A stretch of DNA of 64,000 nucleotides from assembly GCF_003570905.1 (NCBI RefSeq), contig NZ_QXJM01000037.1, positions 62,001-126,000 of the forward strand, in the 5' to 3' direction. The translations under genes were made by a program, and so were the position numbers. Source of the stretch: Cohnella faecalis (GTDB lineage Bacteria > Bacillota > Bacilli > Paenibacillales > Paenibacillaceae). Shown piece after piece: positions 38,649 through 47,350 of the stretch (its first letter is position 1; every line of letters begins with the position of its first letter). The notes below the pieces were generated by a model. It did not search any database, was not told the DNA's origin, and was given only the letters and a program-made list of their open reading frames with translations.

Positions 38649-38705
38649 TGCTGTGGGAAGCCGAATGATCTAGGCAAGACGAATTCCGAAGGGAGAGACA
38701 CCATC

Positions 38706-39605
38706 TTGCTCACGGGTGTGCAAGTCGTGCTGGCCGGCGGGGACGCCCGGCAGTTGGAAGTGGTACGAAGGCTGACCGAGCTTGATGCGGCGGTTACCTT
38801 GGTCGGTTTCGACACGCTGGAAACGCCGTTTTCCGGTGTCGTCAAAGCGGAATGGTCGCCCGACATTCTCCGGGATGCGGACGCTCTCTTATTGCCTGCG
38901 GTCGGAACCGACGATGACGGATCGATTCAAGCCGTTTTCTCCGATCAAGAACTGAAGCTGACCGAAGCTCATTTAAGCGTCATGCCAAAAACGTGCGCGC
39001 TGTACGCGGGAATGGCAAAGCCTTATTTGCGTAAACTGTGCGAGAAGCATCATTTGAAGCTGGTCGAACTGTTCGAGCGCGACGACGTCGCGATTTACAA
39101 TTCGATTCCAACGGCCGAAGGCGCCCTCATGATGGCGATCCAAAATACGGACATCACGATTCACAGCTCTTCATGCATCGTTCTCGGACTCGGCCGAACC
39201 GGTCTGACGATGGCTCGAACGCTGCAAGGATTGGGTGCGAAAGTGAAGGCGGGAGTACGCCGCGAGGAGTCGTTCGCAAGGGCGTTCGAGATGGGCTTCG
39301 AACCGTTCTACATCCCTGATTTGGCGCGTCACGCCGGGAATATCGACTTGCTTTTTAACACGATTCCGACTATGATAGTCACAGCACAAGTGATCGCTGA
39401 ACTTCCCCTGCGCGCCGTCATTATCGACCTTGCGTCGAAGCCCGGCGGGACCGATTTCCGCTTCGCCGAGAAGCGCGGAATTAAGGCGCTTCTAGCGCCC
39501 GGATTACCCGGAATCGTGGCTCCCAAGACGGCAGGTCGCATTATCGCGAACAGTCTGACCCAGATCATTCTGGAGGACAAAAGGCAACGGGGGAATGCGC
39601 CATGA
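38706..39605 (+). CDS. dpaA: Dipicolinate synthase subunit A
   Basis: With DpaB it oxidises dihydrodipicolinate to dipicolinic acid, the Ca-chelating spore core solute. It is 299 residues from TTG 38706, which has GGGAG 10 nt upstream. A much longer open frame starts inside dut, but the SpoVFA family begins at the Rossmann-like VVLAGGDARQLEVVRRL. A second nucleotide-binding motif VLGLGRTGLTMARTL lies near residue 160, and the family C-terminus LLAPGLPGIVAPKTAGRI is intact. ATGA overlap with dpaB. Confidence 0.94.
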   Translation: MLTGVQVVLAGGDARQLEVVRRLTELDAAVTLVGFDTLETPFSGVVKAEWSPDILRDADALLLPAVGTDDDGSIQAVFSDQELKLTEAHLSVMPKTCALYAGMAKPYLRKLCEKHHLKLVELFERDDVAIYNSIPTAEGALMMAIQNTDITIHSSSCIVLGLGRTGLTMARTLQGLGAKVKAGVRREESFARAFEMGFEPFYIPDLARHAGNIDLLFNTIPTMIVTAQVIAELPLRAVIIDLASKPGGTDFRFAEKRGIKALLAPGLPGIVAPKTAGRIIANSLTQIILEDKRQRGNAP

Positions 39606-40198
39606 ATTGGCACGGGATCACTGTAGGGTATGCGTTAACCGGCTCTCACTGCACGTTGCCGGAAATTATGCCCCAAATCAAACGTTTCGTCGATGCGGGC
39701 GCCAATGTCGTCCCGATCGCCTCGCATACGGTCATGACGACGGATACCCGCTTCGGCTCGACCGAGCATTGGCAGACTCAGCTCCGCGAGCTGACGGGCA
39801 ACGAGATCATTTCGTCCATCGTGGACGCGGAGCCGCTTGGTCCGTCCAAGAAGCTCGACGTTCTGACGATCGCTCCTTGCACGGGCAACACGACGAGCAA
39901 GCTTGCCAACGCGCAAACCGACAGCCCGGTGCTCATGGCCGCGAAAGCTCAGATGCGCAACGGAAGACCGCTCGTCCTCGCCATATCTACGAACGACGGA
40001 CTCGGGCTCAACGCCGCCAATATCGCCAAGCTGCTCGTTGTGAAGAACATCTACTTCGTTCCGTTCGGTCAGGACAATCCGCAGGCGAAGCCTAACTCGC
40101 TCGTCGCCCGCATGGATCTTGTCATCGACGCTTGCGAAGCGGCCCTGCAAGGCACTCAGCTTCAACCTATGATTATCGAGCGTTTCCAATACGCTTGA
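39602..40198 (+). CDS. dpaB: Dipicolinate synthase subunit B
   Basis: Flavoprotein-like subunit (198 residues) of the sporulation dipicolinate synthase. Seen: VGYALTGSHCTLPEIMPQIK, then TIAPCTGNTTSKLANAQTDS, which fits the flavodoxin-like decarboxylase fold. The start overlaps dpaA (ATGA). Made in the mother cell, as the promoter upstream of dpaA suggests. Confidence 0.94.
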   Translation: MNWHGITVGYALTGSHCTLPEIMPQIKRFVDAGANVVPIASHTVMTTDTRFGSTEHWQTQLRELTGNEIISSIVDAEPLGPSKKLDVLTIAPCTGNTTSKLANAQTDSPVLMAAKAQMRNGRPLVLAISTNDGLGLNAANIAKLLVVKNIYFVPFGQDNPQAKPNSLVARMDLVIDACEAALQGTQLQPMIIERFQYA

Positions 40199-40243
40199 GA
40201 TATATTCATTTTTTGCCGCATTCGAGGGGAGAAGGATTTCATT

Positions 40244-41284
40244 ATGTCGACACAAACGTTGTTTAACGTCGCGGTCGTGGGATCGACCGGCGCCGTTGGG
40301 GAACAAATTCTCAAATTGCTCGCAGAACGCGACTTCCCGATCAAAAGCTTGAAGCTGCTTTCTTCGGCCCGTTCCGCCGGCACGAAGATTGCCTTCAAAG
40401 GCCAGGATATAACGGTTGAAGAAGCGAAGCCGGAAAGCTTCGCAGGCGTGGATATCGCGCTGTTCAGCGCGGGCGGCGACGTCAGCAAGGCGCTCATTCC
40501 GCATGCGATCGAGCACGGTACCGTGTGCATCGACAATACGAACGCGTACCGCATGGATCCGGGAACGCCGCTTGTCGTTCCGGAAGTGAATATCGACAAA
40601 GTGAACGAGCATAAGGGCGTTATTGCGAATCCGAACTGCTCGACGATTCAGATGGTAGCGGCGCTTAAGCCGCTCTACGACCGATTTGGCATTTCCCGCA
40701 TCATCGTCTCCACTTATCAAGCGGTATCCGGAGCGGGAGCGAAAGCGATCAACGAAATGCTCCGCCAATCCCGCGAGGTGCTCGAAGGCAACGACCCGAA
40801 TCCGGACATTCTGCCGGTCGGATCGCTTCCGGTCAAGCATCAGATCGCGTTCAACGCGATTCCGCAAATCGATAAGTTCCAGGAGAACGGCTTTACTCTG
40901 GAAGAGATGAAGATGATTCGCGAGACGAAGAAGATCATGAACGACGAGTCGCTCGAAGTAACGGCGACTTGCGTGCGGATTCCAGTCGTCTACGGTCATT
41001 CCGAATCCGTCTACGTGGAATTGAAGCAAGACTTCGATCTGTCCGAAGTGAAGAAGCTGTTGGCGGAGGCGCCGGGCATCGAGCTTCAGGACGATCCGGA
41101 CAACCAAGTATATCCGCTTGCTACCGATGCGGCCGGCAAGAACGAAGTGTTCGTCGGACGCGTGCGCCGCGATCTGTCGAACCCGCGGGCGCTTAACCTG
41201 TGGATCGTATCCGACAATCTTCTGAAGGGCGCCGCATGGAATGCCGTTCAGATTGCGGAGCATATCGCCAATACTCGGAAATAA
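40244..41284 (+). CDS. asd: Aspartate-semialdehyde dehydrogenase
   Basis: Reduces aspartyl phosphate to the semialdehyde at the branch to lysine, diaminopimelate, dipicolinate, threonine and methionine. The 346 residues show the NADP motif VAVVGSTGAVGEQILKLL and the catalytic Cys in ANPNCSTIQMVAAL. It starts 45 nt after dpaB, so asd, dapG and dapA can supply dipicolinate in sporulation and the cell wall in growth. Confidence 0.96.
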   Translation: MSTQTLFNVAVVGSTGAVGEQILKLLAERDFPIKSLKLLSSARSAGTKIAFKGQDITVEEAKPESFAGVDIALFSAGGDVSKALIPHAIEHGTVCIDNTNAYRMDPGTPLVVPEVNIDKVNEHKGVIANPNCSTIQMVAALKPLYDRFGISRIIVSTYQAVSGAGAKAINEMLRQSREVLEGNDPNPDILPVGSLPVKHQIAFNAIPQIDKFQENGFTLEEMKMIRETKKIMNDESLEVTATCVRIPVVYGHSESVYVELKQDFDLSEVKKLLAEAPGIELQDDPDNQVYPLATDAAGKNEVFVGRVRRDLSNPRALNLWIVSDNLLKGAAWNAVQIAEHIANTRK

Positions 41285-41368
41285 TAGTTCATAAGCACAA
41301 ACAGACCTTCTCTTGATCCGTACTCCGATCATTCCGAATGCAGCATGAGGAACGGAGGGAAAGCGAAG

Positions 41369-42586
41369 ATGGTCGTAACGGTGCAAAAATTCGGAGGGAC
41401 GTCGCTGTCCGACGAGAAAAGTCGGCGCCACGTCCTCCGTCATATTATTAGGGAGTACGAAGCGGGCGATGGGCTCGTCGTTGTCGTATCCGCCATGGGA
41501 CGGCGAGGCGATCCGTATGCAACCGATACGCTGCTGGACTTGATCCGAAGCAACGGTAACGCTCTTGCTCCAAGAGAACGGGATATGCTGCTCTCCTGCG
41601 GAGAATTGATTTCGGCCGCTACGTTATGCAGCCTGCTCCATTCGCAGGGCATTCCGGCAGTCGCGTTAACCGGAGGCCAAGCCGGCATCGTCACCGATTC
41701 GAGATTCGGATCGGCGCGAATTATCCGCATCCATACCGACACGCTCCTCCAGCATTTGGAGGAAAGACGCGTGGCGGTAGTTACTGGTTTTCAGGGAATG
41801 TCGGAAAATGGCGAAACGACGACTTTGGGGCGAGGCGGCAGCGACACTTCGGCCACGGCTCTCGGTGCGGCCTTGCAGGCGAAAATCGTCGATATTTATA
41901 CGGATGTGGACGGAATACTGACTGCAGATCCAAGGCTTGTCGGCGATGCTCGGCCGCTTCCTATCGTAAGTTATGACGAAATTTGCAATATGGCTTATAA
42001 TGGAGCGAAGGTCATTCACCCGCGAGCGGTGGAAATCGCGATGAAAGCCGGTGTGCCGGTTCGAGTGCGATCGACCTTTTCCGACGGAGAGGGTACGCTG
42101 GTGACGCACGCGGAAGCTGTGCGCGGAAGCTCGGGCTGGACCGACCGTACGGTTACCGGATTAGCCCATGTGTGCGGCGTTACGCAGTTATCCGTGTCGG
42201 GCGAAGCGCCATTCGACCTGCAACTGAGCGTCTTCAAGGCGATGGCGGGGAGCGGTATTAGCGTTGATTTCATAAGCGTAATGCCGGCAAGCGTTCATTA
42301 CACGGTTTCGGCAGCGGATTCGAATAAGGCCATAGCCTTACTTAAGAACTTGGGTTTCGAGCCGAAGGTTACGACAGGGTGCGCCAAAGTATCTGTTATC
42401 GGCGGAGGAATGAACGGAGAGCCCGGAGTCATGGCCAAGATCGTGGAGGCGCTGACGACGAACGGGATCACGATTCTGCAATCCGCGGATTCCAACACGA
42501 CGATTTCGATTCTCGTTACGGAGACGCAGATGGCTGCCGCTCTCCAAGCGCTGCATACCGAATTCGCACTTCATTTGATACCTTGA
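41369..42586 (+). CDS. dapG: Aspartate kinase (DapG-type, diaminopimelate branch)
   Basis: First step of the aspartate pathway. It is 405 residues from ATG 41369, with GGAGGG 9 nt upstream; an in-frame ATG at 41345 would sit before that site. VQKFGGTSLSD is the kinase signature; GRGGSDTSATALGAAL is the aspartate site region. Two ACT domains lie in the last 140 residues (GVTQLSVSGEAPFDLQLSVF and KVSVIGGGMNGEPGVMAKIV). In B. subtilis the dapG product is inhibited by diaminopimelate; the same here is inference. Confidence 0.94.
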   Translation: MVVTVQKFGGTSLSDEKSRRHVLRHIIREYEAGDGLVVVVSAMGRRGDPYATDTLLDLIRSNGNALAPRERDMLLSCGELISAATLCSLLHSQGIPAVALTGGQAGIVTDSRFGSARIIRIHTDTLLQHLEERRVAVVTGFQGMSENGETTTLGRGGSDTSATALGAALQAKIVDIYTDVDGILTADPRLVGDARPLPIVSYDEICNMAYNGAKVIHPRAVEIAMKAGVPVRVRSTFSDGEGTLVTHAEAVRGSSGWTDRTVTGLAHVCGVTQLSVSGEAPFDLQLSVFKAMAGSGISVDFISVMPASVHYTVSAADSNKAIALLKNLGFEPKVTTGCAKVSVIGGGMNGEPGVMAKIVEALTTNGITILQSADSNTTISILVTETQMAAALQALHTEFALHLIP

Positions 42587-42608
42587 CGAAAAGGGAGGAA
42601 CGTTCATC

Positions 42609-43511
42609 ATGAGTTTCGGTCAATTGGTGACGGCGATGGTCACCCCTTTGGACGATCAACTGAACATTAATTGGGAAGTGACCGGAGAGCTGATCGATCA
42701 TCTGATCGACGCGCAACAATCCGATAGTCTCGTTATTTGCGGTACGACCGGCGAATCTCCGACGTTAACCGACGAGGAGAAGGAAAAGCTGTTTCGCTTC
42801 GCGGTCGAAAGAGCTGCCGGACGATGTAAAATTATCGCCGGTACAGGCAGCAACGATACAGCTCATTCAATTCACTTGACGAAGCTTGCCGAGGAGGCGG
42901 GCGTGGACGGTTTGCTGCTGGTCGGTCCGTATTATAATAAGCCTAACCAAGAAGGACTGTATCGTCATTTTCGCGCGATCGCGGAATCGACGAAGCTTCC
43001 GGTCATTCTATATAACGTTCCAGGCCGCTCCGTCGTGAACATCTCCGCGGAGACAACGCTTCGTTTGGCGCAATTGCCGAACGTCGTGGCGACCAAGGAA
43101 TGTTCTTCGTTGGAGCAAATGACGGAAATTATCCGCGAAGCCCCGGAAGGCTTCAAGCTATACTCCGGTGAGGATACGATCACGCTGCCTGTGCTTGCAA
43201 TCGGCGGCCATGGCGTTATCAGCGTCGCAAGCCACGTCATTGGCGCAACGATGAAACAAATGATCGAAGCGTACAAATCCGGCAAAGTCGCCGAGGCCGC
43301 AGCGATTAACAACGATATTTACCCGGTCTTGAAGGGCCTTTTCCATTGTCCACATCCCGTGCCGAACCCGGTAGCGGTCAAATATGCCCTTAGTCAACGA
43401 GGCTATGCGGTCGGAGGCGTTCGCCTTCCGCTCGTAACCGCGTCCGACGAAGAGGCGGATTTCATCCGCCGTCTGCTCGCTAAGGTCGCCCCGTCGGTTC
43501 TCGTCCACTAA
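42609..43511 (+). CDS. dapA: 4-hydroxy-tetrahydrodipicolinate synthase
   Basis: Condenses pyruvate with aspartate semialdehyde, the first committed step to lysine and dipicolinate. The 300-residue TIM-barrel has GTTGESPTLTDEEK, the proton-relay Tyr in VILYNVPGRSV and the Schiff-base Lys in VVATKECSS. It is 22 nt after dapG and ends at a clear terminator. Confidence 0.96.
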   Translation: MSFGQLVTAMVTPLDDQLNINWEVTGELIDHLIDAQQSDSLVICGTTGESPTLTDEEKEKLFRFAVERAAGRCKIIAGTGSNDTAHSIHLTKLAEEAGVDGLLLVGPYYNKPNQEGLYRHFRAIAESTKLPVILYNVPGRSVVNISAETTLRLAQLPNVVATKECSSLEQMTEIIREAPEGFKLYSGEDTITLPVLAIGGHGVISVASHVIGATMKQMIEAYKSGKVAEAAAINNDIYPVLKGLFHCPHPVPNPVAVKYALSQRGYAVGGVRLPLVTASDEEADFIRRLLAKVAPSVLVH

Positions 43512-43522
43512 GCCATACGGCA

Positions 43523-43551
43523 GCCGATGCGGTCTACGCATCGGCTTTTTT
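43523..43551 (+). terminator. Intrinsic terminator after dapA
   Basis: Perfect 9-bp stem GCCGATGCG/CGCATCGGC with a GTCTA loop (43523-43545), followed by TTTTTTG. Confidence 0.9.
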
Positions 43552-43610
43552 GTTTTCTTTAAGTCCGATTTGGAGACAGTATACGTTACGAAACGTTCAA
43601 CGGTCTTGCC

Positions 43611-43640
43611 TTGTATTTGGTATTTCGGTTCATGTATAAT
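43611..43640 (+). promoter_or_regulatory. Sigma-A promoter for RNase J
   Basis: TTGTAT (43611-43616), 18-nt spacer, TATAAT (43635-43640). It leaves a leader of about 85 nt before TTG 43731. Confidence 0.6.
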
Positions 43641-43730
43641 GATCAAGAGTGCTTGGGTGCGGCTAATTTTTGCAGCTTGACAATATTATATCGATCGGGA
43701 TTGTCGAATTGATTTGGGAGGTAGCTAGAC

Positions 43731-45410
43731 TTGTCCAAGAAGAACAACCAAGACAAATTACTGATTTTCGCGCTCGGCGGTGTCGGCGAAATCGGTAAAA
43801 ACATGTACTGCATTCAATATGCGAACGACATCGTAGTCGTTGACGCGGGACTTAAATTCCCGGAAGAAGAGATGCTCGGGATCGACGTCGTCATTCCGGA
43901 CATTACTTATTTGACCGACAACCGGGATAAAGTGCGCGGAATTTTGCTTACGCACGGACATGAAGACCATATTGGCGGATTGCCTTACGTGCTTAAGCAT
44001 TTGAATGTCCCGGTGTACGGTACGAAGCTGACGCTAGGCTTGGTGGAAAACAAGCTGAAGGAAGCGGGACTGCTCGGGGATACGAAGCGTCATCTGATCA
44101 CCGCCGATTCGACGCTTACGCTTGGAACAATCCAAGCGAGCTTTTTCCGTACGAATCACAGCATACCGGACTCCGTCGGCATATGTCTGGAGACGCCGGA
44201 AGGCATCGTCGTTCACACGGGAGATTTCAAGTTCGACCACACGCCGGTTAACGAGCAATATGCGGATCTGCAGCGGATGGCCGAAATCGGCAGCCGCGGC
44301 GTTCTGGCGCTGCTGTCGGACAGCACGAACGCGGAACGCGCAGGCTTCACTCCATCCGAGAGCAACATCGGCAAGGAGTTCGAAGAGATTTTCCGCAGCT
44401 CGAAGCAGCGCGTCGTCGTTGCGACCTTCGCGTCGAACGTACATCGGATTCAGCAAGTCATCAACGCGGCGCTTGAAACTCGCCGCAAAATGACCGTTAT
44501 CGGCCGCAGCATGGTGAACGTCGTTTCCATCGCTTCGGAGCTCGGTTATTTGAACATTCCGGAAGGAATGCTGATCGAACCGGAAGAGGTGAACAAGCTT
44601 CCTGCGGATCGCGTCGTCATTCTCTCGACGGGCAGCCAAGGCGAGCCGATGTCCGCGCTTACGCGCATGGCACGTTCGACTCACCGTAAAGTGGACATTT
44701 TGCCTGGGGACACGGTCGTTATCGCGGCTACTCCGATTCCCGGCAACGAGAAGTACGTCGGACGTACGGTAGACGAATTGATGCGGCTCGGTGCAAGCGT
44801 TATCTATGGACCGGGCTCCATATCCGGCGTGCACGTATCCGGTCACGGAAGCCAGGAAGAGCTCAAGCTGATGCTTAACCTGATGCGTCCGCAATACTTC
44901 ATTCCGATTCACGGAGAATACCGGATGCTTCGTCATCACGGGTTGCTCGGCGAATCCGTCGGCATCGACAAGGAGAACATTTTCCTCATCGATAACGGCG
45001 ACGTAGTGGAGTTTCAGGGCGGAACGGCTCGCAAAGCGGGAAAAGTGCCTGCGGGCAACGTGCTCATCGACGGCCTAGGAGTAGGCGACGTCGGCAACAT
45101 CGTGCTTCGCGACCGCAAGCTTCTTAGCCAGGACGGCATTCTTGTCGTCGTCGTTACGCTGAGCAAGCAAGACGGGACGATTCTATCCGGACCGGACATC
45201 ATTTCCCGCGGATTTGTGTATGTGCGCGAATCCGAAGGGTTGCTGGAGGAAGCGAACCGTATCGTTTCCAGCACGCTTCACAAGCTGATGAACGACAAAG
45301 TGAACGAATGGGCGTCGCTCAAGACGAATGTCAAGGAAGCGCTCGGCCGTTTCTTGTACGAACAAACGAGAAGAAGACCGATGATCCTTCCGATCATCAT
45401 GGAAGTGTAA
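43731..45410 (+). CDS. Ribonuclease J with a J1-like catalytic motif
   Basis: Metallo-beta-lactamase/beta-CASP nuclease with 5'-exo and endonuclease activity in mRNA decay and rRNA maturation. It is 559 residues from TTG 43731 (TGGGAGGTAGC upstream). The metal motif reads [18 protein letters not shown], the complete HxHxDH of RNase J1, whereas B. subtilis RNase J2, encoded at this locus, has a degenerate HGHADAIG. Also present are [12 protein letters not shown] and the beta-[18 protein letters not shown]. The gene holds the rnjB position but looks catalytically competent, so neither rnjA nor rnjB is assigned with certainty. Confidence 0.93.
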   Translation: MSKKNNQDKLLIFALGGVGEIGKNMYCIQYANDIVVVDAGLKFPEEEMLGIDVVIPDITYLTDNRDKVRGILLTHGHEDHIGGLPYVLKHLNVPVYGTKLTLGLVENKLKEAGLLGDTKRHLITADSTLTLGTIQASFFRTNHSIPDSVGICLETPEGIVVHTGDFKFDHTPVNEQYADLQRMAEIGSRGVLALLSDSTNAERAGFTPSESNIGKEFEEIFRSSKQRVVVATFASNVHRIQQVINAALETRRKMTVIGRSMVNVVSIASELGYLNIPEGMLIEPEEVNKLPADRVVILSTGSQGEPMSALTRMARSTHRKVDILPGDTVVIAATPIPGNEKYVGRTVDELMRLGASVIYGPGSISGVHVSGHGSQEELKLMLNLMRPQYFIPIHGEYRMLRHHGLLGESVGIDKENIFLIDNGDVVEFQGGTARKAGKVPAGNVLIDGLGVGDVGNIVLRDRKLLSQDGILVVVVTLSKQDGTILSGPDIISRGFVYVRESEGLLEEANRIVSSTLHKLMNDKVNEWASLKTNVKEALGRFLYEQTRRRPMILPIIMEV

Positions 45411-45437
45411 GATTCACCCCCCCACACTCGAACGAAG

Positions 45438-45483
45438 AGCCGTGCTTTCGGCCGCTGCATGCGGTCGGAAGCGCGGCTTTTTC
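45438..45483 (+). terminator. Intrinsic terminator after RNase J
   Basis: AGCCGtGCTTtCGgCCGC pairs with GCGGtCGgAAGCgCGGCT around GCAT (45438-45478), followed by a five-T run and C. Stable, with a few mismatches. Confidence 0.75.
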
Positions 45484-45547
45484 TATTCGCATATTTGACC
45501 ATCCCGGGCTCATACTAGGTCAAGCCACGCCCCAAGGAGGACAAATG

Positions 45548-46309
45548 ATGAGCGATAAGACGACAGCATTCCCAAGCTCTGATCAGCCGAATCCGGCAGC
45601 TCCCGCCAATCCAGCGGACGAAGCGCGGAAAGCCTCGGCAGCCGTCACGGATTCGATCGTACAGTTGGGTCAAACCTCGGTCCCGGCCAGCGAGTCGAAC
45701 ATTTTGTGTTTGACGATCATCGGACAGGTCGAAGGTCATCTAATGCTTCCGCCGCAGAACAAGACGACGAAGTACGAGCATTTGATCCCCCAGCTCGTCG
45801 CGGCCGAGCAAAACCCGAAAGTGGAAGGAGTTCTTATCGTTCTGAATACGGTCGGAGGGGACGTCGAAGCCGGACTTGCCATCGCGGAGATGATTTCTTC
45901 GCTGACCAAGCCCAAGGTCACCGTCGTGCTCGGAGGAGGACATTCCATCGGCGTTCCGATTGCGGTTTCGGCAGATTACACGTTCATAGCGGAGACGGCC
46001 ACGATGACGATTCATCCGATCCGGATGAACGGGCTCGTCATCGGCGTTCCCCAAACGTTCGAATATTTGGATAAGATGCAGGAGAGAGTGACCCGCTTCG
46101 TTACTCGCCATTCCCACATTTCCGAAGCGACGTTCAAAGAGCTGATGTTCAAGACGGGAGAGCTCACTCGCGACATCGGTACGACCGTTATCGGAAGCGA
46201 TGCGGTTCGTCACGGGTTGATCAATGCCGTAGGTGGTATCGGAGAGGCGCTTAAAGAATTGAATCGACGGATCGGAACTAAAAAATCGGAGGGGGGCAGT
46301 CCGTCATGA
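45548..46309 (+). CDS. tepA: TepA (YmfB), ClpP-like serine protease family
   Basis: ClpP/crotonase-fold protease, named translocation-enhancing protein in B. subtilis. About 253 residues from the second of two adjacent ATGs (45545/45548), 7 nt after AAGGAGG. The N-terminal 55 residues are polar and Ala/Pro-rich. The core has [20 protein letters not shown] and the nucleophile Ser in [19 protein letters not shown], followed by [10 protein letters not shown]. It overlaps ylzJ (ATGA). Confidence 0.92.
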   Translation: MSDKTTAFPSSDQPNPAAPANPADEARKASAAVTDSIVQLGQTSVPASESNILCLTIIGQVEGHLMLPPQNKTTKYEHLIPQLVAAEQNPKVEGVLIVLNTVGGDVEAGLAIAEMISSLTKPKVTVVLGGGHSIGVPIAVSADYTFIAETATMTIHPIRMNGLVIGVPQTFEYLDKMQERVTRFVTRHSHISEATFKELMFKTGELTRDIGTTVIGSDAVRHGLINAVGGIGEALKELNRRIGTKKSEGGSPS

Positions 46310-46572
46310 ACCTTTATACTCCGATGCCTCTGGAGCTCGTGCTCGAAGGCTATGGCAACGAGCTGCCTCCGATGATGGAAATCGTGTTAGGAAGCATGCT
46401 CGTTCAGGTAACTCCCGTCGCTCCCGGCTTTGGGCGCATCGTTCGTCTCATTCACGCGCCGCTCGAAAGCTTTCTATTGCCGCAATTCGAGCCCGGGCGA
46501 ATCATTGCCTACAGCGACCATCAGGCTTCGACCGTTTCCATGCAGAACGAAATGGACCAATCGCTGGGTTAA
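46306..46572 (+). CDS. ylzJ: YlzJ-like family protein
   Basis: 88 residues, YlzJ-like by sequence and position. Seen: [14 protein letters not shown] and [19 protein letters not shown], a small all-beta-looking domain with no membrane segment. Function unknown. The ATGA overlap with tepA means co-translation. Repeat array B begins only 16 nt after its stop. Confidence 0.85.
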   Translation: MNLYTPMPLELVLEGYGNELPPMMEIVLGSMLVQVTPVAPGFGRIVRLIHAPLESFLLPQFEPGRIIAYSDHQASTVSMQNEMDQSLG

Positions 46573-46587
46573 CCGCGATTGTAGACT

Positions 46588-47286
46588 GGAGCGTCCCACT
46601 GATGGGCATCTGGGTGGAGTAATTGGAGAAAGAATGGTACGTCGTCCCACTGATGAGCATCTGGGCGGAGTAATTGGAGAAAGAATGGTACCTCGTCCCA
46701 CTGATGAGCATCTGGGCGGAGTAATCGGAGAAAGAATGGTACGTCGTCCTACTGATGCGACGTCTGGGCGGAGTAATCGGAGAAAGAATGGTACGTCGTC
46801 CCACTGATGAGCGTCTGGGTGAGTAATCGGAGAAAGAATGGTACGTCGTCCCACTGATGAGCGTCTTGGCGGAGTAATCGGAGAAAGAATGGTACCTCGT
46901 CCCACTGATGAGCGTCTGGGCGGAGTAATTGGAGAAAGAATGGTACGTCGTCCCACTGATGAGCATCTGGGCGGAGTAATCGGAGAAAGAATGGTACGTC
47001 GTCCCACTGATGAGCATCTGGGCGGAGTAATCGGAGAAAGAATGGTACGTCGTCCCACTGATGAGCGTCTTGGCGGAGTAATCGGAGAAAGAATGGTACG
47101 TCGTCCCACTGATGAGCGTCTGGGCGGAGTAATCGGAGAAAGAAAGAATGGTACCTCGTCCCACTGATGAGCGTCTGGGCGGAGTAATTGGAGAAAGAAT
47201 GGTACGTCGTCCCACTGATGAGCATCTGGGCGGAGTAATCGGAGAAAGAATGGTACCTCGTCCCACTGATGCGCGTCTTGGCGGCG
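46588..47286 (+). repeat. Array B: 51-bp twin-palindrome tandem repeat, about 13.5 units
   Basis: The GTCCCACTGATG segment recurs at 46593, 46644, 46695, 46746 (variant), 46798, 46848, 46899, 46950, 47001, 47052, 47103, 47158, 47209 and 47260. Spacing is 51 bp except 52, 50 and 55 where there are small indels. Unit order: GGTAC-(GTC or CTC)-GTCCC inverted repeat with one mismatch, ACT, GATG-AG-C(A/G)TC inverted repeat, then TGGGCGGAGTAATCGGAGA and AAGAAT. GGTAC occurs 13 times: nine as GGTACG, four as GGTACC. The +1, -1 and +4 indels break any single reading frame, so it is not coding. It fills the 778-bp gap between ylzJ and ftsK. Confidence 0.93.
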
Positions 47287-47322
47287 CTGGCGCGCTCCCT
47301 GCCAACCTCCCGCAAACTGTGG

Positions 47323-47328
47323 TATAAT
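47323..47328 (+). promoter_or_regulatory. Extended -10 promoter for ftsK/spoIIIE
   Basis: TGGTATAAT gives an extended -10 (TATAAT 47323-47328) only 23 nt before the TTG start. The -35 region at about 47300 (TGCCAA) is poor. The promoter lies about 35 bp after the end of repeat array B. Confidence 0.55.
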
Positions 47329-47350
47329 GTTGAACCGGGAGGTGGCAATT

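Noticed and set aside
38259..38705. Upstream extension of dpaA to a 448-residue protein
   Set aside because: It would cover the end of dut, a strong terminator and the sigma-K-type promoter. The SpoVFA family starts at TTG 38706, which has a ribosome site.
46588..47286. CRISPR array
   Set aside because: The repeats touch each other with no unique spacers, and no cas genes are present.
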